64,000 nucleotides of DNA from Vreelandella sp042466685 (GCF_042466685.1 NZ_CP170448.1:1178001-1242000), one strand, 5' to 3'. Counted from the first letter of the stretch, positions 17,326 to 26,268 are shown. The notes: a model not told the origin generated them from the letters alone. A program made the numbers and translations.

Positions 17326-18354
17326 TTAGTAAGTTTGCATCAAATAATCATAGGCGTTTTTAATACGCTGAAACCGCGCTGAAGCCAAGGCGACCTGGTG
17401 CTCGCTTTCTGAATAGAAGCGATCCGGGTGGTGGAGCTGCGCCATTCGGCGATAGGCGTGGCGTACCTCTATCCGGGTAGCGCCAGGGGTAAGCCCTAAC
17501 ACTGAAAGCGCCCGCGTGGTGCGGTCGGGTGGCGGCGGTGAAGTGCGTTGCTGGTGATGACGATGCCCTTGCTGGCTAGAGCGTTGTTGATAAGAGTGAT
17601 CGCGTGAGCGGCGCTGTTCGCGTTCGGCCTGTTCACGCTGCTGTTGCTGCCTTTGTCGCTCCTGCTCCTGGTGGCGTGCCTGTTCCCGCTGGCGCTGCTG
17701 CTCCTGTTCTCGTGATTGGCGTGCCTGCTCCTGACGCTGCTGCTTCTCCTGCTGTTTTTGTTGCTTTTGCTGGTGGCGCTGCTCTTTTTTTCGTTGCTGT
17801 TGTTCGGCCCGAGCTTGGGCCTGCTGGTACTGCCGTTCAGCCGCCTCAGCCTCACGTGCTTTTCGGGCATGGTAATCTGGGTCGTGGGTTTGCCAGTAGG
17901 CATCGCGGCTAGGGTCTTCGGGGCTGGCAAGCGGTGTGCCGGTGAGCTCCTTAAACAGCGTATTTAAGGTCATCGGTGCCACGTTTAGCAAATCAGCCAA
18001 AAAGCGCAAAATATAGTGGTTGGCCAGTGACAGCTCGCCGTCATCGGTGGCGACGGTAATGGCTTGATGAAGGACGCTCAGGCTTCGCTCAGCGCCGCAC
18101 TCTTTGCGAACCACCTCGGCGGCAAGTTGGATCGCCTGAAGGTCTTGGCTATGGGCAATGCTCATGACCGGGCCTAACTCATGCCCGTGGCGAAATTGTG
18201 CGGTCACCTGGGCCAAGCGGCGCCGCCGCTGCCCCTCTGATACGTGTTGGCGGTGCACCAGCACCCAGGCCAACAGCAGCAGGGTTGCCGTATCCACTTG
18301 GCTACGGCTCTTTAATAGCAGCAGCTCAAAGGGTGAAAAACGGGCAATGGGCAT
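17326..18354 (-). CDS. TerB-like / J-domain co-chaperone with long Q/R/E-rich linker
   Basis: The protein has 342 aa. The N-terminal region (about 15-140) resembles the TerB-like helical domain of DjlA-type proteins. A linker of about 110 residues (165-275) is almost only Gln, Arg, Glu and Lys, likely a long single helix. The C-terminal J domain (about 283-342) has ALSVLGLTPGATRIEVRHAYRR and an intact HPD in LHHPDRF. It should therefore stimulate DnaK ATPase. Unlike DjlA there is no N-terminal membrane helix. The low-complexity linker contributes open shadow frames on the other strand, which I reject. Confidence 0.85.
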   Translation of the reverse strand: MPIARFSPFELLLLKSRSQVDTATLLLLAWVLVHRQHVSEGQRRRRLAQVTAQFRHGHELGPVMSIAHSQDLQAIQLAAEVVRKECGAERSLSVLHQAITVATDDGELSLANHYILRFLADLLNVAPMTLNTLFKELTGTPLASPEDPSRDAYWQTHDPDYHARKAREAEAAERQYQQAQARAEQQQRKKEQRHQQKQQKQQEKQQRQEQARQSREQEQQRQREQARHQEQERQRQQQQREQAEREQRRSRDHSYQQRSSQQGHRHHQQRTSPPPPDRTTRALSVLGLTPGATRIEVRHAYRRMAQLHHPDRFYSESEHQVALASARFQRIKNAYDYLMQTY

Positions 18355-18469
18355 TTCCTAGCTCCACAGACGAAGAGGTAAATAAAGTACGATGGCTTTA
18401 TGCGGCAACATGATCATTTTTAGCCATGGTATATCATCACGTTAGGCAAAGGAGTAGGAGATTGGTGAG

Positions 18470-19915
18470 TTGATCAACGTTGAGCGTAAAAACAGCTTTC
18501 AACTGCGCCTTACCCGGCGGCTCAAGGAAGAGACATCGCATAACCTCGACGTCTATCTTTTTGTGCCTGGCGAGCTTGGCTTAAGCACACAGCTTATCTC
18601 AGAAGAAGCCTTTTATCATGCGGCCATCAATGTCTCACGCACCTACTACAGTGACGAGTATCTCTTACCCTTGGTGCACAGTCGATTGGCCAGTCGTAAC
18701 CGTCTTGGCAGCGAGTCGTACCGGTTGAGCCTAAGCCTCTATGCTTACCAATACGTGGAAGCGATGGAGCGAACTACTCGCTCAATGCTAGTGAGTGCCA
18801 ATAAGCTGCGTCATGCTCGCCAAGAGGAGCGGGATGAGAACAGCGAAGTACAAGAGAGTGCCGACGCCCTGCGTGATCAACTGCATGAAATGATCGACTT
18901 AAGCGACGGTATTCTTAAGCGGCTGCGCCGCCATAAGCCCGATGATGAAAGCTTTAATAAGTACTTTGCCAATATCGATAACTACCTCTCATGGTTTACC
19001 GAACAGCAGTTGCTGGCGCTGATCGCCCATATGCCTCGAGGGGGAGAGTTTACCGATATTCGACGCCGTTTCATCAGCGTCTGCCATCGTGAGGATGAGC
19101 ATCGCCGTGAACAGCAGTACAACGCTGAGCGGGTCATGGCAGACCCTACGCGCATGTCGAATAAAATGCGCCTGCTGCGACGGTTGATTGAGCACCCGAT
19201 TACGCTGAAGCAAGAGGCCTTGGAGTTGGGCGGCGGCGAGCAAAAAGCGGTCAAAGCGCTTGCCACCGCCGTGGTGATGGCCTTTGTATCGATGGGCGTG
19301 CTGCAGTTGCGTAGCGCCTTGGGCGATATCACTGCGCTTTTTGTGCTAGCCATGGCACTGCTCTATGCCATGCGTGAGGTCTTTAAGGATGATTTGCGCA
19401 ATACCCTGTGGCGCTGGCTGCGTAAAGGCCGCCCCAAATGGCGCCGCCAGTATTTAGACCCCACCCGCAATGCCGCGGTGGGACGCCAATTGGAGTGGTT
19501 TGATTATAAACGCTTTGCTTCATTGGCCGCTGATATCCAAAAGATGCGCCGCCGCACGGTCGCTCAACGTGAAGAAGTGGTGCTTCACTACCGTTCAAGT
19601 TCACGTATGTCCCCCACGCGCTTTTTAAGCGGCTACGAGCACACCCGCGAAACGCTCAATCTGGATATCTCCATGCTCACCCGGCTCATGAGTAAGGGCA
19701 AACATCATATCTACCGCCTGAAAGATGGCCAGGCAGTGCGTGAGGGGGTCGAGCGCCGCCATCTGTTCAATCTGGTGATTCGGGAAACAGGCAGCGAAGA
19801 TACGCCCTATCTCGCTCGTTGGAAGGTCGTCGTTAGCCGTTCGGGCATTGTCGATGTGGAGAAAGTCGAAGAGAGCAGTGGCATGCGGGAGAAGAAAGAA
19901 ACCAGTGAGGAGTAA
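18470..19915 (+). CDS. Uncharacterised protein with two central hydrophobic segments
   Basis: The protein has 481 aa and I do not recognise the family. The start is the TTG at 18470, with TAGGAG nine bases before; no ATG fits near it. Residues 115-170 are charged and probably coiled. Two adjacent hydrophobic stretches at about 263-305 (ALATAVVMAFVSMGVLQLRS and ALFVLAMALLYAM) could be a membrane hairpin. The C-terminal 170 residues are basic and beta-rich. It is divergent from the J-domain co-chaperone gene, 115 bp between starts. No partner or substrate can be inferred. Confidence 0.75.
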   Translation: MINVERKNSFQLRLTRRLKEETSHNLDVYLFVPGELGLSTQLISEEAFYHAAINVSRTYYSDEYLLPLVHSRLASRNRLGSESYRLSLSLYAYQYVEAMERTTRSMLVSANKLRHARQEERDENSEVQESADALRDQLHEMIDLSDGILKRLRRHKPDDESFNKYFANIDNYLSWFTEQQLLALIAHMPRGGEFTDIRRRFISVCHREDEHRREQQYNAERVMADPTRMSNKMRLLRRLIEHPITLKQEALELGGGEQKAVKALATAVVMAFVSMGVLQLRSALGDITALFVLAMALLYAMREVFKDDLRNTLWRWLRKGRPKWRRQYLDPTRNAAVGRQLEWFDYKRFASLAADIQKMRRRTVAQREEVVLHYRSSSRMSPTRFLSGYEHTRETLNLDISMLTRLMSKGKHHIYRLKDGQAVREGVERRHLFNLVIRETGSEDTPYLARWKVVVSRSGIVDVEKVEESSGMREKKETSEE

Positions 19916-20090
19916 ATAAGCCCCCATAAACTGCTCCAGATCAATACCGCCTCAATGTGTTCCTGGTGATCACTATCCAGCATAGGCAAATTGCCCGCAG
20001 CGAACTAGGCTCAAAGAACAAGCAGGACAACCTGCATCTGCGAATCAGTCTTTAAAATGCGTATTAAGGGCTGACGCAAGGAGGAGAGCC

Positions 20091-20780
20091 ATGCAAGCTA
20101 TCGACATTATGACGCCCAACGTGGTCAGCGTGGGCCCTGATACAGAAGTGCGCGACATTGCCCAACTGCTACTCAAGCACCGTATCAGTGCTGTGCCTGT
20201 GGTGGATGAGGATCGCCAACTGATTGGCATTGTCAGTGAAGGCGATTTAATGCGTCGGGTAAAAGATGACGGAGGCCATCGCGACGCCTGGTGGTTAACG
20301 CTGTTTGCCGGTGGCAAGGATGCGGGTGACTATGTAAAGTCCCACGGCCGAAAAGCCCATGAAGTCATGACGGCCAACCCGCTATCCGTCGCGGAAGATA
20401 CGCCGCTGCACACCATTGCGCGCATGTTGGAAAAACACCATATCAAGCGGGTGCCTGTGCTGCGTGAAGGCAAACTGGTGGGCATTGTCAGCCGCGCTAA
20501 CCTGCTACAAGGGATCGCCAATGCCGCGGTAGCGCCGACCCAATCACCCTCAGATGATCGGCAGATTCGTGAGGCCATTCTCAAAGAGGTTGAGAATAAT
20601 ACCGGTGTACAGGTCGAAGGCATTAGCGTGATTGTGGATGGCGGTGCGGTAGAGGTTTGGGGGCTGGTCGAATCCCATGAGCAGAAGCAGGCGGTATCAG
20701 TGGCAGCGGAAAACGTACCAGGGGTCACGAAGGTTGAAAACCACCTGGGTATGATGCCGCGGGGCGTGGGATATATGTGA
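20091..20780 (+). CDS. Tandem CBS domain plus BON domain protein
   Basis: The protein has 229 aa. Two CBS repeats lie at about 1-60 and 80-140 (IMTPNVVSVGPDTEVRDIA and VMTANPLSVAEDTPLHTIA). A BON domain follows at about 155-225 (REAILKEVENNTGV, VEVWGLVESHEQKQ). CBS pairs usually bind adenine nucleotides and BON domains bind lipid or other ligands, so a sensor role at the membrane is possible. AAGGAGGAGAGCC precedes the ATG. It stands alone between terminators. The precise function of this architecture is unknown. Confidence 0.9.
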   Translation: MQAIDIMTPNVVSVGPDTEVRDIAQLLLKHRISAVPVVDEDRQLIGIVSEGDLMRRVKDDGGHRDAWWLTLFAGGKDAGDYVKSHGRKAHEVMTANPLSVAEDTPLHTIARMLEKHHIKRVPVLREGKLVGIVSRANLLQGIANAAVAPTQSPSDDRQIREAILKEVENNTGVQVEGISVIVDGGAVEVWGLVESHEQKQAVSVAAENVPGVTKVENHLGMMPRGVGYM

Positions 20781-20783
20781 CTT

Positions 20784-20809
20784 TAGCCCGCTATTTTTAT
20801 AGCGGGCTA
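20784..20809. terminator. Hairpin between convergent CBS-BON and aminotransferase genes
   Basis: An 11-bp perfect stem (20784-20794 with 20799-20809) with a TTTT loop. There is no clear T tract after it on either strand, so termination efficiency is uncertain. Its place between convergent genes suits a shared terminator. Confidence 0.6.
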
Positions 20810-20824
20810 CTCCTTCCTGACACT

Positions 20825-21949
20825 TTAAACCACTGATTTAATCGCCTGCTCCAGGCTGGTTACGCTGCGCTCTGTGTGGTGGAGCTTATCGAGTCCAAAC
20901 AGGCCAATGCGGAAGGTTTGGAAGTTGTCACCTTCATCACACATCAGTGGTACGCCGCCCGCCACCTGAATACCCGCCTGGGCAAGTTTGCCCACCAAGC
21001 CGCTATCGTCGCTGTAGCACACCACCACGCCAGGGGCTTCAAAGCCTTCCGCTGCAACGCTGACAAAACCGTAGCGTTTAAGCATCGCGCGGACTTCCCG
21101 GCCAATCGCTTGCTGCTCCTGTTTTACCTTGGCAAAGCCGTAACCGCGGGTCTCCTTCATGATATCGCGCAACTGCCGCAAGGCATCCGTGGGCATGGTG
21201 GCGTGGTAGGCGTGCCCGCCATTTTCGTAGGCCTGCATGATGCTGTGCCACTTGCCTAAATCGCAGGCAAAGCTGTTGCTCTGGGTCTCGCTCAAACGCT
21301 GGGTGGCACGCTCTGAGAGCATCACCATGGCGCAGCAGGGTGAGCCGCTCCAGCCTTTCTGCGGTGCGCTGACCACCACATCAATGCCCAGCGCCTGCAT
21401 ATCCACCCACAGGGTGCCCGCCGCAATAGCGTCCAGCACGAACAGACCACCTACCTCATGAGTTGCTTCGGCAAGCGCCTGAATATAGTCGTCCGGAAGC
21501 AGCAAGCCAGCGGAGGTCTCCACTTGCGGGGCAAACACGACGGCAGGCTTCTCGCTACGAATTTTCGCCACGGCCTCATCAATGGGCACTGGCTGAAAAG
21601 GTGAATGCGGATCATCGGCATTCAGGCGCCGTGCTTTAAGCACCGTGTGCTGTTGGGTTAAACGCCCCATCTCAATAATTTGCGTCCAGCGGTAGCTGAA
21701 CCAGCCATTGCGAATGACCAGGGTTTTCTGGTCAACGGCAAACTGGCGCGCCACCGCTTCCATTCCAAAGGTACCGCTCCCCGGTACGATGACCGCAGCG
21801 TGGGCGTGATACACCTCCTTAAGCGTGGCGGAAATATCCCGCATCACACCTTGAAACTGCTGTGACATATGGTTCAGCGAACGGTCGGTATAGACCACTG
21901 AGTACTCAAGCAGGCCGTCGGGGTCGACGTTGGGCAGTAAGCCAGCCAT
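20825..21949 (-). CDS. Class V PLP-dependent aminotransferase (alanine/serine-glyoxylate type)
   Basis: The protein has 374 aa. Fold-type I class V features are IVPGSGTFGMEAVARQF near the N-terminus, VLDAIAAGTLWVDMQALGIDVVVSAPQKGW with the PLP lysine in SAPQKGWSG (split here), and the C-terminal LMCDEGDNFQTFRIGLFG. It resembles alanine-glyoxylate or serine-glyoxylate aminotransferases, but the substrate is not fixed by sequence. The start has AGGAGAACGCC upstream. It is divergent from the thuA-like gene; twin LacI-type operators and a strong hairpin lie in the 252-bp gap, so control with that cluster is possible. Confidence 0.85.
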   Translation of the reverse strand: MAGLLPNVDPDGLLEYSVVYTDRSLNHMSQQFQGVMRDISATLKEVYHAHAAVIVPGSGTFGMEAVARQFAVDQKTLVIRNGWFSYRWTQIIEMGRLTQQHTVLKARRLNADDPHSPFQPVPIDEAVAKIRSEKPAVVFAPQVETSAGLLLPDDYIQALAEATHEVGGLFVLDAIAAGTLWVDMQALGIDVVVSAPQKGWSGSPCCAMVMLSERATQRLSETQSNSFACDLGKWHSIMQAYENGGHAYHATMPTDALRQLRDIMKETRGYGFAKVKQEQQAIGREVRAMLKRYGFVSVAAEGFEAPGVVVCYSDDSGLVGKLAQAGIQVAGGVPLMCDEGDNFQTFRIGLFGLDKLHHTERSVTSLEQAIKSVV

Positions 21950-21983
21950 GGCGTTCTCCTGGTGTTAGAGACAGCTAGTTAAA

Positions 21984-22012
21984 CACGCGCTTTAGCGGCG
22001 CTAAAGCGCGTG
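21984..22012. repeat. 13-bp inverted repeat in leader of aminotransferase gene
   Basis: CACGCGCTTTAGC (21984-21996) pairs perfectly with 22000-22012 across a GGC loop. On the minus strand it is followed only by TTTAAC, a weak T tract. It may be an attenuator-like hairpin in the aminotransferase leader or a protein-binding palindrome. Confidence 0.6.
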
Positions 22013-22093
22013 GGAACACATCAGAATACGGATAACCAGGGCGCTATGCCAATAGCGTTAGCGAACAGTGTGCTCTCTCTAGCGCGACTAAAG

Positions 22094-22136
22094 TTGCAGA
22101 TAAGTAAACGTTTACGTATTTGTAGTAAACGTTTAC
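22094..22136 (+). promoter_or_regulatory. Twin LacI-type operators overlapping a promoter of the thuA-like operon
   Basis: The perfect palindrome GTAAACGTTTAC occurs at 22104-22115 and 22125-22136, exactly 21 bp apart (two helical turns). It has the central CG core typical of LacI/GalR-family operators. A possible promoter is TTGCAG (22094-22099), a 17-bp spacer, and TATTTG (22117-22122), which places one operator in the spacer and the other near +1. The LacI-type gene at 24102 is the obvious candidate repressor. Confidence 0.75.
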
Positions 22137-22201
22137 CTTGGCGGTTGAGAGTTACATAGACGTCATTTAGAAGCGACTGCCAGTCTGGCTGAGGAGAAGA
22201 G

Positions 22202-22981
22202 ATGACCATTAACGTCACGGTGTGGGGGGAGAACGTCCACGAACAAACCAATGAAGTCGTGGCACGCATTTATCCAGATGGCATGCATCACTGCATCGCC
22301 GAAGGCCTCAACGAAGTGGCAGAGATCAACGCCACCGCCGTTACCTTGCAAGACCCCGAGCAAGGACTAAGTGAAGAGTTCCTCGACAATACCGATGTGC
22401 TGCTTTGGTGGGGACACGCTGCCCACGGCGATGTGCTGGAAGAAACGGTTGATCGCGTTCAGAAACGCGTGCTGCAGGGCATGGGGCTGATTGTGCTGCA
22501 CTCCGGACACTACGCAAAAATCTTCAAACGCTTGATGGGCACCACCTGCTCGCTCAAGTGGCGTGAAGCGGGAGAGCGCGAACGGCTATGGGTGGTGAAT
22601 CCTGGGCACCCTATCGTGCAGGGCCTGGGCGACTATATCGAACTGCCGCATACCGAAATGTACGGCGAGCCGTTTGCGGTGCCCAACCCCGATGAAGTGA
22701 TCTTTATCAGTGCTTTTGAAGGTGGAGAGGTATTTCGTTCAGGGCTGACCTATAAGCGCGGCAACGGCAAGATTTTCTACTTCCGCCCTGGCCACGAAAC
22801 CTACCCAATCTACTACGACACACAGGTGAAAATGGTACTGAAGAACGCCGTAAATTGGGCCCGCCCGGAAGGCTCTCGATGGATCGACAGTTGCCCTAAT
22901 GTTCCTGCCGATCAGGCGCCCAACCCGGTGGAGATCAAAGGGGAAAGCCTGCATAAACCCGGCGAGGAGGGCTTCAAATGA
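22202..22981 (+). CDS. ThuA-domain protein (trehalose-utilisation type)
   Basis: The protein has 259 aa and covers the ThuA domain, a class I amidotransferase-like fold (DVLLWWGHAAHGDV, LIVLHSGHYAKIF, FYFRPGHETYPIYY). The family is linked to uptake and oxidation of disaccharides such as trehalose. Sinorhizobium ThuA, with ThuB, is needed for 3-keto-sugar catabolism. The downstream oxidoreductase overlaps it by four bases (ATGA), so the two are translated together, matching the thuAB pairing. GAGGAGAAG before the ATG supports the start. It is probably repressed by the LacI-type protein through the twin operators upstream. Confidence 0.88.
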   Translation: MTINVTVWGENVHEQTNEVVARIYPDGMHHCIAEGLNEVAEINATAVTLQDPEQGLSEEFLDNTDVLLWWGHAAHGDVLEETVDRVQKRVLQGMGLIVLHSGHYAKIFKRLMGTTCSLKWREAGERERLWVVNPGHPIVQGLGDYIELPHTEMYGEPFAVPNPDEVIFISAFEGGEVFRSGLTYKRGNGKIFYFRPGHETYPIYYDTQVKMVLKNAVNWARPEGSRWIDSCPNVPADQAPNPVEIKGESLHKPGEEGFK

Positions 22982-24027
22982 TCCGTTTAGCGATTATTGG
23001 CGCTGGCAGTATGGCGGGTGAACACGCCAAGCACTTTAGCCGGATCGAGGGAGTGGAAGTGGTGGCGGTATGCGATATGGAGCTGGCCAAGGCCCGCGAC
23101 TTTGCTGGTCGTTTTGGTATCGCCGATGCGTATGACGACCTGGAGGCTATGCTGGCGCGGGAGGATATCCAAGCCGTTAGCAACGTCACACCAGATGGTG
23201 TTCATAAGCGCACGTCACTGGCCGTGATTGCCGCAGGCAAACACATTTTGTGTGAAAAGCCGCTGGCGACGAATGCCGACGATGCCCATGCAATGGCCCA
23301 AGCGGCAGAGGCTGCCAACGTCATCAATATGGTCAACTTTAGCTATCGGGATGCACCGGCCATTCAGCACGCCCGTGCACTGATTACCGCTGGGGCGATT
23401 GGGCAAGTACGTCACGTGGATGCCAGCTACCGGCAGAGCTGGCTGGTCAGCAATGCCTGGGGGCGTTGGGATCAGGATAGCCAGTGGCTTTGGCGGCTCT
23501 CGGAAGCCCACGGCAGTAAAGGCGTGCTAGGGGATGTGGGCGTCCATATTGTCGATTTCGCCAGCTTTCCCGTTGGCGATATTACCCGCGTTAACTGCGA
23601 ACTGACCTGCTTCGAGAAAGCCCCGGATAACCGTATCGGTGACTATCTGCTGGATGCCAACGATACCGCGCTAATGCGGGTAACCTTTGCCAATGGGGCC
23701 AAGGGCACCCTTCAAGCCACCCGCTGGGCGACTGGGCACCACAACTCGCTAACCCTCAGCGTACACGGCGATAAAGGGGCTATTCGTGTCGATTTGGATA
23801 CATCATTAGATGAGGTGCAGGTATGCCTGGATGACAATGTTCACCCCGCCCGCTGGAGCACGGTCAAGGCTCCGTCCACGCCGAATATCTATCAGCGTTT
23901 CATAGAAAGCATCCGCCGTGGTGAAAACGACCAGCCGGATTTTGCTCGCGGCGCGGCGATCCAAACCGTTCTTGATGCCTGTGTTATCTCCAGTCAGGAG
24001 GATCGCAGCCTGGACATTGCAGTGTAA
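22978..24027 (+). CDS. Gfo/Idh/MocA family oxidoreductase (ThuB-like position)
   Basis: The protein has 349 aa. The N-terminal Rossmann domain starts at residue 3 (RLAIIGAGSMAGEHAKHF) and carries the family motif EKPLATN near residue 95. The C-terminal alpha/beta domain has GDVGVHIVDFASFP, with the likely catalytic His. Such enzymes oxidise or reduce sugar hydroxyls with NAD(P). Next to ThuA the likely job is making or handling a 3-keto sugar. The ATGA overlap with the upstream gene indicates coupled translation. The actual sugar is not evident, and no ABC or PTS transporter for it is in the window. Confidence 0.88.
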   Translation: MIRLAIIGAGSMAGEHAKHFSRIEGVEVVAVCDMELAKARDFAGRFGIADAYDDLEAMLAREDIQAVSNVTPDGVHKRTSLAVIAAGKHILCEKPLATNADDAHAMAQAAEAANVINMVNFSYRDAPAIQHARALITAGAIGQVRHVDASYRQSWLVSNAWGRWDQDSQWLWRLSEAHGSKGVLGDVGVHIVDFASFPVGDITRVNCELTCFEKAPDNRIGDYLLDANDTALMRVTFANGAKGTLQATRWATGHHNSLTLSVHGDKGAIRVDLDTSLDEVQVCLDDNVHPARWSTVKAPSTPNIYQRFIESIRRGENDQPDFARGAAIQTVLDACVISSQEDRSLDIAV

Positions 24028-24101
24028 TCAGCGTCGCAACGCCGGGCGTTTTTCGGCACACTGGACGCTTTCCAGGTGAGAGATAGGGCGAGAAAGAGTC
24101 G

Positions 24102-25091
24102 GTGATAAAGAGCAAACAAAGCGCCCAAACGGCCACCATTCGGGAAATTGCCCGGCGGGCCCAGGTATCGATTGCCTCGGTCAGCCGGGCATTGAACGGC
24201 AAGCCGGGCCTTAGCGACGCCCTGCGTGAGAAGATTTTGGCGATTAGTCGGGAAGTGGCCTACCAGCCCAGCGCCGCGGCTCGTCAGCTAATAAGCGGTA
24301 AAATGGCGGTGGTGGGCATCTCTCTCGGCCGTCAGGATATTGAGCTGCGCCCTTACTATATCTTGCTCTACCAGCATCTTACCGTGGCGCTTCATCAGCA
24401 GGGTATGGTGCCGGTGTTCTTTAATCACCAGCAAACCGCTGAATTACCCGAACGCGCGGGGGCGGCTATTTTGCTTGGTGACGCCCCAGGCGATGAGCGC
24501 CCGGCACTGCTTAAGGCCGCTGCTATTCCTTTTGTACGCATAGGTGACGCCGGAGAAGGCTTTTCGGTCGCCCCGGACGATCGGCAGGGGCTGTATGAGA
24601 TCACCCACCACCTCATTGCCCAGGGTCGCCAACGACTGGCCTTTATGGGCGGCGAGCTAGAGGTGCCGCGTCCCCATAGCCGTTTGGAAGGATACCGGCG
24701 GGCATTGGCAGAGGCGGGGCTCGCCGAACGCTTGATCAGTCTACCGCATCGCTTGGCGTCAGACTCCCTTAACAGCTATCGCTACCTAAATCGCTATTTA
24801 GACGAAGAGGGCACTCAACCACTGCTTTTTGATGCGCTGGTGTGCGCCACCGACGAACTAGCGTTGGGCTGTGTGGCCGCGCTGGAAGATCGCGGGGTTG
24901 AGGTGCCAGGCCAAGTGGCGGTCACCGGTTTTGATGACCTGCCCACCCTCGCCACCGGGCTCACCACGGTACGACAGGATATTGCCGAGATAGCGGCGAC
25001 GAGCATGGCATTACTGGCAGAAGCGCGGGCGGGAGCAGCGCCCCGGCATGTATCGTTGCCAGTGGCGCTGGTGGTGCGGGATACGGCTTAA
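24102..25091 (+). CDS. LacI-family transcriptional regulator
   Basis: The protein has 329 aa from a GTG start. The N-terminal helix-turn-helix and hinge are at residues 12-60 (TIREIARRAQVSIASVSRAL, then SAAARQL). A periplasmic-binding-protein-like effector domain covers about 70-325 and includes VTGFDDLPT. It follows the ThuA and Gfo/Idh/MocA genes on the same strand, 74 bp on, so it is probably in or next to their operon and autoregulated. The two GTAAACGTTTAC operators 2 kb upstream fit its family. Its stop overlaps the stop of the convergent cdd gene by four bases. Confidence 0.9.
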   Translation: MIKSKQSAQTATIREIARRAQVSIASVSRALNGKPGLSDALREKILAISREVAYQPSAAARQLISGKMAVVGISLGRQDIELRPYYILLYQHLTVALHQQGMVPVFFNHQQTAELPERAGAAILLGDAPGDERPALLKAAAIPFVRIGDAGEGFSVAPDDRQGLYEITHHLIAQGRQRLAFMGGELEVPRPHSRLEGYRRALAEAGLAERLISLPHRLASDSLNSYRYLNRYLDEEGTQPLLFDALVCATDELALGCVAALEDRGVEVPGQVAVTGFDDLPTLATGLTTVRQDIAEIAATSMALLAEARAGAAPRHVSLPVALVVRDTA

Positions 25092-25510
25092 CGCTGCGGC
25101 AGTTGCTCAGGCCCAAAACCGTCGGGTAGCAGGGCTTCCATGGTGTAGGTTTTCAGCAGTTCGCCGCTGCCGGAGAGCACTTTGATTTGCGTTTCTGGCG
25201 TGGCGAACTCGCGGATGCGCTGGCGGCAGTCGCCACAGGGCGTGCACAGGTGATCGCCCGGGCCCATCACGTAGACGGTGGCCAACTGGCGCTGCCCAGC
25301 GGTGATCATGGCGGAAATGGCAGAGGCTTCAGCACACAGGCCTTTGTAGTGGGCCACTTCTACGTTAGTGCCTGCAAACTGCTGGCCATCCGGCGTCACC
25401 ATTACTGATGCCACCGGGTGTGCTGAGTAGGGCACATAGGCGTTAGCCCGCGCGCTGAATAGCTTCTCAACGATCTCTGCTGATACTTCATCCGTTTGCT
25501 GACTCATCAC
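25088..25510 (-). CDS. cdd: Cytidine deaminase, tetrameric type
   Basis: The protein has 140 aa, typical of the small tetrameric class. Zinc and catalytic motifs are CAEASAI (Cys ligand and catalytic Glu) and TPCGDCRQ (two Cys ligands). It deaminates cytidine and deoxycytidine to uridine and deoxyuridine, which feeds the nucleoside phosphorylases encoded upstream. It is the last gene of the deo unit, 9 bp after deoD, with GAGGAAG as ribosome binding site. Confidence 0.93.
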   Translation of the reverse strand: MMSQQTDEVSAEIVEKLFSARANAYVPYSAHPVASVMVTPDGQQFAGTNVEVAHYKGLCAEASAISAMITAGQRQLATVYVMGPGDHLCTPCGDCRQRIREFATPETQIKVLSGSGELLKTYTMEALLPDGFGPEQLPQR

Positions 25511-25519
25511 AACTTCCTC

Positions 25520-26245
25520 TTAAGCGCGGGCTTCGTCGTCGCGTAACACGGTGTCCAAAGCAATCAGCATCATGTCGTCAAAGGTCGTTTGACGGTCTGC
25601 GCTGGAGAGCGAATCGCCTTTCAGAATGTGATCCGACACCGTACAGATGGTCATGGCGCGAGCGCCAAACTCGGCGGCGACGCCGTAAAGGCCAGCAGCT
25701 TCCATCTCTACACCCACAATGCCGTAACGCTTAAGCATTTCAGCCATCTCAGTTTGCGGGTTGTAAAACAAGTCTGCCGAGAAGATGTTGCCAACTTTGA
25801 CTGGCACGTTTTTAGCTTTGGCGGCAGCCACGGCGTGCTGGGTCAGCTCAAAATCCGCAATGGCGGCGAAGTCGTGGTCGTTAAAGCGCATGCGGTTAAC
25901 CTTGGAGTCGGTGCTGGCGCCCATGCCGATGACCACATCGCGGACGTTAACGTCGTCGCGCACCGCGCCGCAGGAGCCCACGCGAATCAGTGATTTAACG
26001 CCGTAGTCGGTGATCAGCTCTTTGGCGTAGATGGAGACCGACGGAATGCCCATGCCGTGGCCCATTACGGAAATCTCGCGGCCTTGATAGGTGCCGGTAT
26101 AGCCGAACATATTGCGTACATCGTTGACCTGGCGAACATTCTCCAGGTAGGTGTCGGCGATGTACTTGGCGCGCAGCGGGTCGCCTGGCATCAGTACGGT
26201 ATCAGCGAAATCGCCCATCTCGGCATTAATATGCGGTGTAGCCAT
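25520..26245 (-). CDS. deoD: Purine-nucleoside phosphorylase, DeoD type
   Basis: The protein has 241 aa and is collinear with hexameric DeoD: TPHINAEMGDFADTVLMPGDP at the start (split), MGHGMGIPS for phosphate binding, RVGSCGA, VGVEMEAAGLYG for ribose, and CTVSDHI with the base-binding Asp. It splits purine (deoxy)ribonucleosides with phosphate. It lies in the deo operon after deoB, but with a 158-bp gap that holds a large imperfect palindrome, so its expression may be uncoupled from the upstream genes. The start has GGGAGCGTGAC upstream. Confidence 0.95.
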   Translation of the reverse strand: MATPHINAEMGDFADTVLMPGDPLRAKYIADTYLENVRQVNDVRNMFGYTGTYQGREISVMGHGMGIPSVSIYAKELITDYGVKSLIRVGSCGAVRDDVNVRDVVIGMGASTDSKVNRMRFNDHDFAAIADFELTQHAVAAAKAKNVPVKVGNIFSADLFYNPQTEMAEMLKRYGIVGVEMEAAGLYGVAAEFGARAMTICTVSDHILKGDSLSSADRQTTFDDMMLIALDTVLRDDEARA

Positions 26246-26268
26246 GTCACGCTCCCATATAATTTAAC

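Noticed and set aside
17496..17967. Several open frames opposite or alongside the Q/R/E-rich linker of the J-domain protein
   Set aside because: Low-complexity codon repeats leave all frames open; none has a start site or domain.
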